Positions 1 to 9,151 of a stretch of 58,100 nucleotides of DNA are shown here, in pieces; within the stretch, counting starts at the first letter, position 1; every line of letters begins with the position of its first letter. The notes under the pieces are model-generated. The model had not been told where the DNA came from and did no database searches. It saw nothing but the letters and a program-made list of their open reading frames with translations. Source of the DNA: Limnobacter litoralis (GTDB taxonomy: Bacteria; Pseudomonadota; Gammaproteobacteria; Burkholderiales; Burkholderiaceae_B); contig NZ_BSOJ01000007.1 of NCBI RefSeq assembly GCF_030160455.1, forward strand, positions 1 through 58,100, written 5' to 3'. The position numbers and the translations under genes were made by a program.

Positions 1-213
1 AATCCCTCAACGGGAAGGCTGCATAGTTCGAGTTAACGTATCCATTAAACGAGGGCAAGGTCACTTGGGGCGCAATTGGTTTTAATTGACCTAGGGTGTG
101 CTCTACATGCACCCCTACTGTTTATACAACAGTTAGCAAAGACGTGCCTCTGAAGCCAATTTAGATCGCTTCTTGTTAAAGTAATTCGCAAGAAGCCGCT
201 AAAAAAGAAAATA
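1..213. other. Gene-free AT-rich left end, probable end of an integrated element
   Basis: No convincing coding region is seen here. The one open frame crossing it on the minus strand runs through the tRNA fragment and is not a gene. The stretch is visibly AT-richer than the rest and holds small imperfect palindromes (around 101-119 and 118-132). It ends exactly where tRNA identity begins, so the natural reading is the terminal part of an integrative element lying to the left. That is inferred, because no integrase is in view. Confidence 0.4.
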
Positions 214-256
214 CTCATAACCAAGGTCGTAGGTTCAAATCCTGCCCCCGCAACCA
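214..256 (+). tRNA. 3' fragment of initiator tRNA-fMet (probable att site)
   Basis: The stretch reads as the 3' half of a bacterial initiator tRNA: CAT anticodon within CTCATAACC, then AAGGTCG, a T-arm with TTCAAAT loop, the 3' acceptor strand CCCCGCA, discriminator A and encoded CCA ending at 256. The 5' half is absent: upstream sequence offers no D-arm, no acceptor partner and no 5' anticodon strand. Identity starting at the anticodon loop and running to CCA is the usual form of an attL/attR scar left by tRNA-targeting integrases. A functional tRNA cannot be made from this piece alone. Confidence 0.8.
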
Positions 257-268
257 AATACTGAAGAA

Positions 269-306
269 GGTCAATCACTTAGCGGTGATTGGCCTTTTTG
301 TTTTTT
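269..306 (+). terminator. Rho-independent terminator behind the tRNA fragment
   Basis: A 10-bp stem (269-278 with 285-294, one G-T pair) around a 6-nt loop is followed by a T-rich run. It is 12 nt after the CCA end, so it is probably the native terminator of the original tRNA gene, preserved on the chromosomal side of the insertion. Confidence 0.85.
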
Positions 307-362
307 GACAAAAAATACCGGTTTCGGGCGGGGTGACTGTCACCCTGATGTGTGCCCGGCTT

Positions 363-1379
363 TTACGCTTTGAGACCGCAACTGCGGCGATATTCACCGG
401 GTGAAGCGTTGAACCAACGGCGAAATGCGCGGGTGAAGCTGGCGGTGTCACCGTAGCCAAGGTGTAAAGCGATTTCGTCCATCTTCATCTGTGTGGCCAG
501 CAACTTTTTTGCCAACTGCCTGCGTTCCACATCAATCAACTCGCTGAAGCTGACATTTTCCTCTGACAGCCTGCGACGCAGACTTCGAGGCGACAGCGAC
601 AGGGTACGAGCCACATCTTCGAGGGTTGACACCAGTCCAAATGGCCCTAGAAGAATTTGGCGAACCTGACCCGCCACCCCTTCCGCCTGACGCTGGCGCA
701 GTTGCTGTGTGCATTGATCTTCGAAAACGCGCAAGAGATGCGGATCATAGGTGGGCAGTTGTAACTCCGCATTGCGACGGTCCAGCATGATTGCATTGTG
801 CAGGGCAGACTGAAGTGGGTGGACACCAGTCAGTTCTTCTATGTGTTGCGCGTCGCGATTGCTCAAATGCTCGAACTCAAGACTTTGCACAGGCACTCCA
901 TTCAGACCCAACTCGCGAAGTAAGCTGTATGCCGTTCCCAAATCTCGCTGAAGCAGGAATTGGCGGAGATTTTGTGGAATGTCATCTGCATGCGCGACAA
1001 TTCCGAATGAGCCTGGAGTGTGAACCACAGAGAACCGGCAATAAGCTGTGCTTAAGGGCAGATAACGCATGGCTGTTTGTACTGCAGACGCCAGGGTTGG
1101 ACTGGTGCGAATGGCAAAACCCCAGATGCCGAACGTGGATACGTTGTATTGCATCCCCAGCTGAAAGCCCAATGCGGGCAGATCGGGCAAGCTAGCGACT
1201 ATATTTTCGAGCAGTTGGATCTCCTGACTGCGATGCAGCCAGGTGTCAGCACGGGTCAAGTCTTCGAGGGTTAATCCTGTGCCTGACAGACACGTTTGCG
1301 CGTCGACACCCAATCGAGACGCAAAATTAACCATGACCAAGGCGATTGCCGCAGGGTGTTTTGAGTGGCCAGTGTGCAC
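363..1379 (-). CDS. AraC family transcriptional regulator (arabinose-binding-like N-domain)
   Basis: A 338-residue protein with a long N-terminal ligand-sensing region (about residues 20-200, AraC_binding_2/'Arabinose_bd' style as in OruR-like regulators) and a C-terminal double helix-turn-helix. The HTH is seen in the segment with LEDVARTLSLSPRSLRRRL and the second AraC signature around LGYGDTASFTRAFRRWFN. It is transcribed divergently from the desaturase gene at 1498 across about 118 bp, so control of that gene is the obvious hypothesis. The effector is unknown. Full length for the family. Confidence 0.88.
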   Translation of the reverse strand: MHTGHSKHPAAIALVMVNFASRLGVDAQTCLSGTGLTLEDLTRADTWLHRSQEIQLLENIVASLPDLPALGFQLGMQYNVSTFGIWGFAIRTSPTLASAVQTAMRYLPLSTAYCRFSVVHTPGSFGIVAHADDIPQNLRQFLLQRDLGTAYSLLRELGLNGVPVQSLEFEHLSNRDAQHIEELTGVHPLQSALHNAIMLDRRNAELQLPTYDPHLLRVFEDQCTQQLRQRQAEGVAGQVRQILLGPFGLVSTLEDVARTLSLSPRSLRRRLSEENVSFSELIDVERRQLAKKLLATQMKMDEIALHLGYGDTASFTRAFRRWFNASPGEYRRSCGLKA

Positions 1380-1497
1380 TACAGACTCCCGAATAGATTG
1401 GCCTTAAATGTTTGTGTCAAGTCCTGAAATGCCCTGTTTGAATTGATGCGATCAAGGTACATTCAAGTCAACAGAGAACAAAATCCGGGAGACTCGA

Positions 1498-2376
1498 ATG
1501 CAAGAAAATCTGAATGAACTAAACCGGAGGGCGATTGAAGCCTCTAAGGAGTATACGGGCGAATTGGCTTGGGTAACCATCGGGCTGACCGTCTTTGTTG
1601 TGAGTTCGACCGGTTTACTGCTGTGGCTGTTTGCCGAAAAAAATCTGAGTATCGGGGTTGCGATACCCATGTATTCGGTGCTGACCTACATGTCTTACAC
1701 GCCGCTGCACGAGGCCGTGCATGGCAACATACATGGACAGCATTCGCACTTGAAGTGGCTGAACGATCTTTGTGGCTATCTGGTGGCTACATTGATCATG
1801 GTGCCCTATTCGACGCACAAGGTGGAGCATTTCACACACCATCGCTACACCAACCAAGCGGACAAAGACCCCGACTATGTGGTCAGTAACATGCGCAATG
1901 GGCTGCTGTCATTTTTGCTGAGCGGCTTTCACTTTCTTTGGGTTCAGATCACCTTTCTGTTTCGCGATTATTGGAAAACCACAAGCGGGAAGGATCGTTG
2001 CATCTATCTGACAGAAATCCTGCTTACGCTGGGCTGGCGCGTCGCATTCGGGTTGTGGCTGGGCACAGCCGAAGCGGCATGGTTGCTGGTGGCTGGTTAT
2101 TTGATCGGTGCTTTTTTTACCGCCTACTGGTTTGCCTACCGCCCCCACCATCCGTATGACAATTCAAACCGCTACCAAAACACCAACAGCCTTATTGTGC
2201 CAGCCTGGATGAAGCCATTGGAGTGGTTCTGGCTTGGGCAAAACCTGCACTCCATCCACCACTTGTTTCCCAAGGTTCCGTTTTACCGCTATCATGCCCT
2301 TCACCGTGAAATCGAACCTGTTTTAAGGGCGCACCGTACGCCAATCATCGGAATTTTCAGCAGACGCCACTTATGA
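1498..2376 (+). CDS. Membrane fatty acid desaturase/hydroxylase family protein
   Basis: A 292-residue integral membrane di-iron enzyme. Three histidine boxes are visible: HEAVH at residues 71-75, HFTHH at 111-115 and HSIHH near the C-terminus, with hydrophobic segments between them (about 25-60, 90-105, 140-215). This is the FA_desaturase fold shared by fatty acid desaturases, beta-carotene hydroxylases and alkane hydroxylase relatives. The box spacing and C-terminal PKVPFYRYH element look closest to carotenoid/sterol-type hydroxylase-desaturases, so the substrate is open. A GGGAG Shine-Dalgarno lies 6 nt before the ATG. It overlaps the next gene by 4 nt and lies divergent from an AraC regulator. 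Confidence 0.82.
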   Translation: MQENLNELNRRAIEASKEYTGELAWVTIGLTVFVVSSTGLLLWLFAEKNLSIGVAIPMYSVLTYMSYTPLHEAVHGNIHGQHSHLKWLNDLCGYLVATLIMVPYSTHKVEHFTHHRYTNQADKDPDYVVSNMRNGLLSFLLSGFHFLWVQITFLFRDYWKTTSGKDRCIYLTEILLTLGWRVAFGLWLGTAEAAWLLVAGYLIGAFFTAYWFAYRPHHPYDNSNRYQNTNSLIVPAWMKPLEWFWLGQNLHSIHHLFPKVPFYRYHALHREIEPVLRAHRTPIIGIFSRRHL

Positions 2377-2609
2377 ATTGGGTCCCTCTTGTTTTCGTCG
2401 CATTCAAGCTTCTTGTGTTCGGGATTGGCATGTTCTACGCCATCAAGTGGCATTACGATCAAGGCAAAAAACGCAAGGGCGGAAAAACAGAGTTTCGTGA
2501 GGTGGCGCGAAATAGTGCCAAGGTCGCCCTGATTTTCTCAGTGGCATTGATTGCAGTTGGTCTATTGACCTACTGGCTTACAAAGCAGCTTGACTTAAAC
2601 CTGACCTAG
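2373..2609 (+). CDS. Small two-helix membrane protein coupled to the desaturase
   Basis: A 78-residue protein of no family I recognise. It has two predicted membrane helices (about residues 4-24 and 50-69) joined by a very basic loop containing KKRKGGK. Its ATG overlaps the desaturase stop codon (ATGA), so translation is coupled. The arrangement suggests a partner or stabilising subunit of the membrane di-iron enzyme, but that is inference from position only. Confidence 0.65.
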   Translation: MNWVPLVFVAFKLLVFGIGMFYAIKWHYDQGKKRKGGKTEFREVARNSAKVALIFSVALIAVGLLTYWLTKQLDLNLT

Positions 2610-2812
2610 TCGCGCGATTTTCCAAACAACCTGCCCGAAATGCCAGCAAACCCATCAACAGCCGGGCGATGAATGATGAAATGTTTGATTCATGAGTTGT
2701 TCTTCTTTGAATGGATCGCCTTCATCATCATTCACAAACAATTTTGAATCAAGCGCTTCCAAGTTCTTTCAGATGGCGCACAATGTTCGCTGTCATTACC
2801 AAGGAATGCACC

Positions 2813-3496
2813 ATGAAACTTCTGAGACTGATTGTTTTGAATGCCAGCCTGCTGCTTACGCCGATTTGGGGCCATGCGATGGATTTGAGCCAGATCAGCA
2901 ACAAGGATGCTGTGTCGGCTTTGCGAACCACCCTGTCCAAGGGCGCTGATTCAGCCATTCAGAATTTGGGGCAAAACAACGGCTTTTTGAACAATCCACA
3001 AGTTCACATTCCACTGCCCGCCTTTTTGAATGACCACAAAGGCATGCTTAAGATGGTGGGAATGGGTTCTCAGCTGGACGCCATGGAACAGTCGATGAAC
3101 CACGCAGCCGAGGCTGCTGTGCCCAAAGCCGCCAATATTTTGAAGAAGGCCATTCAGGGCATGTCTGTGTCGGATGCAAAGTCGATTTTAAGCGGTGGAA
3201 ACACAGCGGTGACCGACTTTTTCAAATCCAAAACAAAAGACGACTTGTACGCTGCTTTGCTGCCGATCGTGAAGGGTGAAACCGGCAAGCTGAACCTGAC
3301 GGCACAATACAATGCGCTGGCACAGAAAGGCAGCAAGTTTGGTTTGGTGGACGCGTCGCAGGCCAATCTGGAAAGTTATGTGACCAATCAGGCCTTGAGT
3401 GGTTTGTTTACGATGATCGGCAATGAGGAGCAGGCCATTCGCGCCGACCCGGTCGGCACTGGCAGCGCATTGCTGAAAAAAGTATTTTCAAACTAA
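2813..3496 (+). CDS. DUF4197 family exported protein
   Basis: A 227-residue protein with an N-terminal signal peptide (MKLLRLIVLNASLLLTPIWG, cleavage near HAM-D). The mature part matches the DUF4197 pattern: an amphipathic helical protein with LSxGxxxAIxxLG near its N-terminus, a proline-containing PLPxxL segment and a long GNTAVTDFFKSKT region. Function of the family is not known. The ATG at 2813 is preferred over upstream in-frame starts because AAGGA lies 7 nt before it and the signal peptide then starts at the N-terminus. The preceding 203 bp holds no gene. Confidence 0.8.
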   Translation: MKLLRLIVLNASLLLTPIWGHAMDLSQISNKDAVSALRTTLSKGADSAIQNLGQNNGFLNNPQVHIPLPAFLNDHKGMLKMVGMGSQLDAMEQSMNHAAEAAVPKAANILKKAIQGMSVSDAKSILSGGNTAVTDFFKSKTKDDLYAALLPIVKGETGKLNLTAQYNALAQKGSKFGLVDASQANLESYVTNQALSGLFTMIGNEEQAIRADPVGTGSALLKKVFSN

Positions 3497-3502
3497 AGGA
3501 TG

Positions 3503-4081
3503 TCAAAGCGTGGAAATATACTGCGCAATATTGACGATGTCCTCATCAGTCAAGGTTTTTGACACAGCAGACATGTTACCCGCATCATTGGTGCGGACAT
3601 GGTTTTTAAAATCGTACAACTGCTTGAGCGTGTACTCGTAATGCTGATGAGTTAGCCGGGGTATTTCATTCTGACCCTTCAAGCCACCCATGTGACACAT
3701 GGTGCATAACACTTCTTCGGTTTTGGCGAAACCCAGCTTCACTTTCTCGGGATCGGCTTTGAAGGGAATGTTGTCGGGCTTTTGACTTGCGAAGTACGCA
3801 GCCAGGTCATGCATGTCTTCCTTGGACAGATTGGCAGCCATCGGGGACATCACAGGGTTGGAACGCGCTCCTTCCTTGAAATCGCGAAGTTCGAGATAAA
3901 TGTATCTTGCGTTCTGACCTGCCAATACGGGATAGAGGGGATTAGTCGAATTGCCGGTTTCACCGTGACACGCGGCACAAGCCTGCGCCTTGGCTTTACC
4001 CGCCTCGATGTCGGCAGCTCGGACTGTGTTAGCAAATAAACCGAACACGAGCAAGACCGTCGTTAAAGATAGTTTGTTCAT
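3503..4081 (-). CDS. Di-heme cytochrome c (c4-like), exported
   Basis: A 192-residue periplasmic cytochrome with signal peptide (residues 1-22) and two class I heme sites: CAACH at residues 35-39 and CTMCH at 126-130, each in a domain of about 85 residues with distal methionines (for example MSPM near 78-81). It lies 68 bp downstream of the PQQ alcohol dehydrogenase on the same strand, so it is the likely electron acceptor of that enzyme, passing electrons to the respiratory chain. The start at 4081 is chosen because GGAG sits 8 nt upstream and gives a clean signal peptide; a 20-residue longer frame has no export signal at its start. Confidence 0.85.
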   Translation of the reverse strand: MNKLSLTTVLLVFGLFANTVRAADIEAGKAKAQACAACHGETGNSTNPLYPVLAGQNARYIYLELRDFKEGARSNPVMSPMAANLSKEDMHDLAAYFASQKPDNIPFKADPEKVKLGFAKTEEVLCTMCHMGGLKGQNEIPRLTHQHYEYTLKQLYDFKNHVRTNDAGNMSAVSKTLTDEDIVNIAQYISTL

Positions 4082-4149
4082 TCCTGATACTCCACACTTC
4101 TGTAAGAACCCCGGTCGCCCAAAACAGACGGCCAGGGCCAAACTCTGCT

Positions 4150-5886
4150 TCAGTTTTTGCCGCTCAGTGCAAACACCATGATGCTGTTGCCTCGCTTAAA
4201 GTTCAGCTGGGAATTGCCACCCGCCGCAACTGCGATGTATTGCTTGCCATTGATCATGTAGGACACGGGTGGCGCATTGACACCTGCCCCACATTGGAAG
4301 CGCCAAAGCACCTTGCCTGTTTTTGCGTCATAGGCTTTAAACAGACCATTGCCTTCGCCCGCGAAAACCAGGTTGCCTGCTGTGGTCAGGGCACCGCCGA
4401 TCATGGGTTGATCAGTTTTGGCCTGCCATGCAATTTTTCCAGTGTCGATGTTGACAGCAGTGACATTGCCCCACTGCTCTTCGCCGGGCACGTTTTTAAA
4501 TGCGCCACCCAGCCACAGCTTGCCGTTGGGATACTTGGACGCCTCCACGGAATAATTCATGGGCTGGTGCAGGTTTACAGCGTAGGAATAATGAGTGTTC
4601 GGATTGAAGGCCATGGGTGACCATTCAACACCACCGTTCGCGCCAGGCAACATGCGGGTACCCTCAGGGGTGGGCAGAGACCACATGTTTTCCTGAGGAA
4701 CCATAGCCTGCGAAAACCGGATCAGGCTACCGTCGCGGCGGTCGTGGATGTAGACATGACCCGTCTTTCCACCATGAATGACACCTGGAATCACTTTACC
4801 GGACTTGTCCTTTACGTTGACAAGAATGGGGGGGCTGACTGCGTCCAAGTCCCACACGTCATGAGGAATGTACTGAAAGTGCCATTTGTAGGCACCTGTA
4901 TTCAAGTCCACGGCAACCATGGAATCCGTGTAAAGGTTGTCGCCCGGACGTTCAGCACCATATAGATCAGGAGAAGGATTGCCGACCACAAAGAAGACGG
5001 TTTTGGTCTCCCGGTCGATGGCAGGCGTCATCCACACGCCACCGCCCAGCGTTTTGTAAAAATCCGAATTTTTGGCGAATTGCGCTTTTTCAGCGGCAAT
5101 GTCGCGATGCAGGTCTTTGCCTGTGGCGTCTGTGGTTGCCCATACACCTTCGTGGCCTTTTTCGGGCACGGTGTTGAATGTCCAAAGCAATTTGCCAGTG
5201 GCTGAATCAAAGGCTTTGACGAAGCCTCGAATACCGTATTCGCCACCGTTGGTTCCGATCAGTACTTTGCCGTCAGCCACTGTGGGTGCCATGGTTTCGC
5301 TGTAACCCTTTTCAGGATCAGCAATTTCAGTGGACCACAACAGCTTTCCTGTTTTGGTGTCCAGAGCAATCAGCTTGCCATCCAGTGTACCCATAAACAG
5401 GCGGTCTCCTTCGACCGCAACGCCTTTGTTGTTCGGTCCGCAACAGTAAGTGCTTGTGTCCCCGAGCTTGTGCTTGTAGTGCCAGAATTCCTGACCGGTG
5501 GCGGCATCCAACGCATAAACGTGGTCAAAAGAGGTGGTGATAAACATAACACCATTAACCACAATCGGCGCAGTTTCCATGGACTCGACAACGGCTGTCT
5601 GAAACACAAAAGCGGGTTTGAGTTTGGACACGTTGCCAGAGTTGATCTGTTTGCCTGGAAAATATCGAGTTTGCTTGTAATCCCCATTCGGTAGTAACCA
5701 GTTTTTGGAATCACTGGATGCTGAATCGAGCATTTTTTGCGAAACGGACGGAAGACTCTGAGGCACCGAGACCGGTTTGATGCCTGCCCCCCCCTCAATT
5801 TCCTGGGTAAATCCTGACGCCGTGTAAAGCAAAAGGGAACTGGCTGCCACAAGGGCAAACGTGTGGGCTGTCATTGAGTGTCTCAT
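4150..5886 (-). CDS. PQQ-dependent alcohol dehydrogenase (quinoprotein)
   Basis: A 578-residue periplasmic eight-bladed propeller enzyme that oxidises primary alcohols with PQQ and a metal ion. A signal peptide occupies about residues 1-28. The vicinal disulfide CC is at 148-149, metal-ligand candidates are E216 (GGEYG), N303 (GNPSP) and D346 in HDVWDLD, and tryptophan-docking repeats such as AxDxxTGKxLW recur. There is no C-terminal cytochrome domain, so it is a type I enzyme needing a separate cytochrome, supplied by the next gene. D348 two residues after the catalytic Asp resembles the lanthanide-site Asp of XoxF/PedH, but glucose dehydrogenases also carry D-x-D, so metal use is undecided. 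Start: GGAG 7 nt upstream. Confidence 0.88.
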   Translation of the reverse strand: MRHSMTAHTFALVAASSLLLYTASGFTQEIEGGAGIKPVSVPQSLPSVSQKMLDSASSDSKNWLLPNGDYKQTRYFPGKQINSGNVSKLKPAFVFQTAVVESMETAPIVVNGVMFITTSFDHVYALDAATGQEFWHYKHKLGDTSTYCCGPNNKGVAVEGDRLFMGTLDGKLIALDTKTGKLLWSTEIADPEKGYSETMAPTVADGKVLIGTNGGEYGIRGFVKAFDSATGKLLWTFNTVPEKGHEGVWATTDATGKDLHRDIAAEKAQFAKNSDFYKTLGGGVWMTPAIDRETKTVFFVVGNPSPDLYGAERPGDNLYTDSMVAVDLNTGAYKWHFQYIPHDVWDLDAVSPPILVNVKDKSGKVIPGVIHGGKTGHVYIHDRRDGSLIRFSQAMVPQENMWSLPTPEGTRMLPGANGGVEWSPMAFNPNTHYSYAVNLHQPMNYSVEASKYPNGKLWLGGAFKNVPGEEQWGNVTAVNIDTGKIAWQAKTDQPMIGGALTTAGNLVFAGEGNGLFKAYDAKTGKVLWRFQCGAGVNAPPVSYMINGKQYIAVAAGGNSQLNFKRGNSIMVFALSGKN

Positions 5887-6065
5887 TTTGTCTCCGTTTT
5901 TTTGGTATTGCTGTTATTGAAACCGAGGGGCTTCAATTCACATCCTGTGCATGGAAATACAGACATCGTGGTTGAGATTAGCGGTTGTGGATGGATCTTT
6001 CTCTTTTTTATTAAATTAAAACTGTTAAAAAAATCTTAAGTACAAAAAACATCTGCGTCAAATTA

Positions 6066-6086
6066 AATTCCGAATTCAGTGGAATT
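6066..6086. promoter_or_regulatory. Inverted repeat upstream of the acyl-CoA desaturase
   Basis: Perfect 6-bp arms AATTCC (6066-6071) and GGAATT (6081-6086) are separated by 9 bp. They sit in the AT-rich region between the divergent PQQ dehydrogenase and desaturase genes. It could be an operator for either, but short AT-rich repeats arise by chance, so confidence is low. Confidence 0.25.
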
Positions 6087-6229
6087 GACAAAAAAGGATG
6101 AATCCTCCGCGTGTGTTGTTTTCCTTACAGTTCGGAAAAATCGACCATGTATTGCCAAATTCATGTGCGTCCCTCGCCCAAAACTGGGATAAAGTGCTGG
6201 ATCATTTTCAATTTGATTCGCCCTTCGAT

Positions 6230-7390
6230 ATGAATTTAGCAAGCCCAGAGAAAGCCCCAATCAACTGGCCAGCGGCAATTACGCTGTGGAGCACACTGTT
6301 TTCTGCTTTGATCCTGATCCCGCTTTACGCCTATTCAAACGAGTTTTCGACTGCGGCGTGGGTGTCTTTTGTCGTGTTGGCTGGCTTGAATGGCATCTCG
6401 ATCACGGCGGGTTATCACCGCCTTTGGTCCCACAGGGCATACTCTGCGCATCCGGTGGTTCGCTTCGTGCTGCTGATGTTTGGCACTATGGCCGTTCAAA
6501 ACAGCGTGTACATTTGGGCCTCGGGACACAGGCGTCATCACCGGCATGTCGACCACATTGACAACGACCCTTACTCCGCCAAGCGGGGTTTCTGGTTTTC
6601 TCACATGGGATGGATGGTGCGCGAATACAGCACCAACAAGGAAGATTTTTCAAACATTCCGGATTTGCTGGAAGACCGTATGCTGGCGTTTCAACACAAG
6701 CACTACACGGCGCTGGCCTTGGGCATCAATTTTGGTTTGCCTTTCCTGATTGGTTATTTGTGCGGTGATGTGTGGGGCGTGGTGTTGCTGGGTGGCCTGC
6801 TGCGCTTGGTGTGGTCTCATCACACCACGTTTTTCATCAATTCGCTGGCGCACATTTGGGGCCGTCGCCCCTACACCGATGCCAACAGCGCCCGCGACAA
6901 CGGCGTTTTGGCCTTGTTCACTTTCGGTGAGGGCTACCACAACTACCATCACATTTTTCAGTACGATTACCGCAACGGCATCCGCTGGTACCAGTTTGAC
7001 CCCACGAAATGGCTGATTCGCAGCCTTGCGTGGTGTGGTCTGGCTGGTGACTTGAAACGGGTGCCCAATTTCAAGATTGAGAAGGCCAGACTCGACATGC
7101 AATTCAAACGTGCTGAGCAAGGTTTGAGTTGCAAGAAGCTGGCAGCCTTGGAATCGATCGAGCATTTGAAAGTCACCCTGGCCAGAGAGTACGAGTCATT
7201 TTCAGCGGCTCTGCAAGAATGGGCCAAGGTGAAAGAAGAGCAAATTCACGCCGCCAGAGAGGCCTTTGAGCACAGTGAAGTGATGAAAACCTACCATGCC
7301 CGCATTGCAGCCATTGAGAGTGGTTTGAAAGCCCAACGCAAGCGCGTGGCAGCCCTCGTGAACCAGATCCCCAAAGGCGTTTGGGCCTAA
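6230..7390 (+). CDS. Class III acyl-CoA (delta-9) desaturase
   Basis: A 386-residue membrane desaturase introducing a double bond into acyl-CoA or acyl-lipid chains. From this start the histidine boxes are HRLWSH (63-68), HRRHH (100-104) and HNYHH (237-241), with four hydrophobic helices (about 17-60, 76-95, 160-195). A hydrophilic helical tail of about 110 residues follows the fold, as is common in proteobacterial members. The frame is open back to an ATG at 6098, but those extra 44 residues do not resemble the family, whose members begin shortly before the PINW-type motif. No good ribosome site is seen at either ATG, so the start is uncertain. Confidence 0.85.
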   Translation: MNLASPEKAPINWPAAITLWSTLFSALILIPLYAYSNEFSTAAWVSFVVLAGLNGISITAGYHRLWSHRAYSAHPVVRFVLLMFGTMAVQNSVYIWASGHRRHHRHVDHIDNDPYSAKRGFWFSHMGWMVREYSTNKEDFSNIPDLLEDRMLAFQHKHYTALALGINFGLPFLIGYLCGDVWGVVLLGGLLRLVWSHHTTFFINSLAHIWGRRPYTDANSARDNGVLALFTFGEGYHNYHHIFQYDYRNGIRWYQFDPTKWLIRSLAWCGLAGDLKRVPNFKIEKARLDMQFKRAEQGLSCKKLAALESIEHLKVTLAREYESFSAALQEWAKVKEEQIHAAREAFEHSEVMKTYHARIAAIESGLKAQRKRVAALVNQIPKGVWA

Positions 7391-7398
7391 AGACACGC

Positions 7399-7424
7399 AG
7401 CCCCCGTTCTAAACAAAGGGGGCT
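7399..7424 (+). terminator. Hairpin after the desaturase
   Basis: A 7-bp GC-rich stem AGCCCCC/GGGGGCT with a 12-nt loop starts 9 nt after the desaturase stop. There is no T-run behind it, so it may be an mRNA 3'-end stabiliser or a weak terminator. Confidence 0.4.
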
Positions 7425-7449
7425 GGTGCGACACAGTCAATGGATTTCC

Positions 7450-7974
7450 TTACTTGGCTTCCAACTGACTTTTCAAATTGTTCAATCCTCCATCGTACAC
7501 GCCGGTAATCAACTGAATGACATCAGCATCCCCCTCTCCTTTGGGTGGATTGTCCGTCGTGTTTTTACGCTTGAAGTGCCCTGTCCAGACAACTTTGCTG
7601 GAGTTTTTGCCTGTGCTGATCACTTTGAAGATGGAGTGATAAGCAACAATGGGTAGCGGCGATTCGACAATTTTGTAGCTGAAACTTTTGCTTTTCTCAT
7701 TGAACCGGGTTAGCTGTTCTGTAAAGCTAGGGCCGTCTTTAATGGTGAGTTGACGCACTGCCCCCGCGGTGTTGTTTTTGCCTTTCACAATTTCATCTTT
7801 GGAAAACCCGGGGTGCCAGGACGGCAGACCATCAAAGGATTTCGATGACTCCCACACGGTGGTGGCGGGCGCATCGATGCTGACCGTTCTCTCGACTGTA
7901 AGCATTTTAGGCGGACTTGCAAAGGAGAGTGCGGGTAGCAAAAGCGCGCAAGTCAGTATCCATTTTTTCAACAT
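7450..7974 (-). CDS. Exported SRPBCC (START-like) family protein
   Basis: A 174-residue protein with an N-terminal signal peptide (about residues 1-19, ending SFA-S) and an SRPBCC/polyketide-cyclase-like domain. The signs are TVERTVSIDAPATTVWE at the first strand, the helix-grip segment SFDGLPSWHPG, and a long C-terminal amphipathic helix. This fold binds a hydrophobic ligand; the ligand here is unknown and an exported version is less common than cytoplasmic ones. AGGAG lies 7 nt before the ATG. It is divergent from the aldo/keto reductase. Confidence 0.78.
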   Translation of the reverse strand: MLKKWILTCALLLPALSFASPPKMLTVERTVSIDAPATTVWESSKSFDGLPSWHPGFSKDEIVKGKNNTAGAVRQLTIKDGPSFTEQLTRFNEKSKSFSYKIVESPLPIVAYHSIFKVISTGKNSSKVVWTGHFKRKNTTDNPPKGEGDADVIQLITGVYDGGLNNLKSQLEAK

Positions 7975-8121
7975 CTTGAACTCCTGGTGATAATTTTTCG
8001 TGAAATTCCGGAACAGTGATTCGGGAACAATTACTTATTGCAAGAATCAATCCAGGGTGCAATGCTTAGTCGTTATCACAATTTGAAACAATTGAATTCC
8101 ATCTTGATTGAGGAGTACAGA

Positions 8122-9108
<987 letters not shown>

Positions 9109-9123
9109 GCGTCAGGAAGAATC

Positions 9124-9151
9124 GGGCACCGATTTGTCGGTGCCCTTTTTT
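9124..9151 (+). terminator. Rho-independent terminator after aldo/keto reductase
   Basis: A perfect 9-bp stem GGGCACCGA/TCGGTGCCC with a TTTG loop is followed by six T. On the other strand a shorter A-rich flank gives weaker termination for the convergent ovoA remnant, whose stop codon touches the T-run. Confidence 0.9.

Noticed and set aside
45-278. Minus-strand open frame of 77 codons at the left end
   Set aside because: It reads through the tRNA fragment; its VAGAGFEPTT segment is the well-known false translation of a tRNA 3' end.
6098-6229. Upstream ATG adding 44 residues to the acyl-CoA desaturase
   Set aside because: The extra residues do not look like the family N-terminus, and the AAAAAGG before that ATG is too close to act as a ribosome site.
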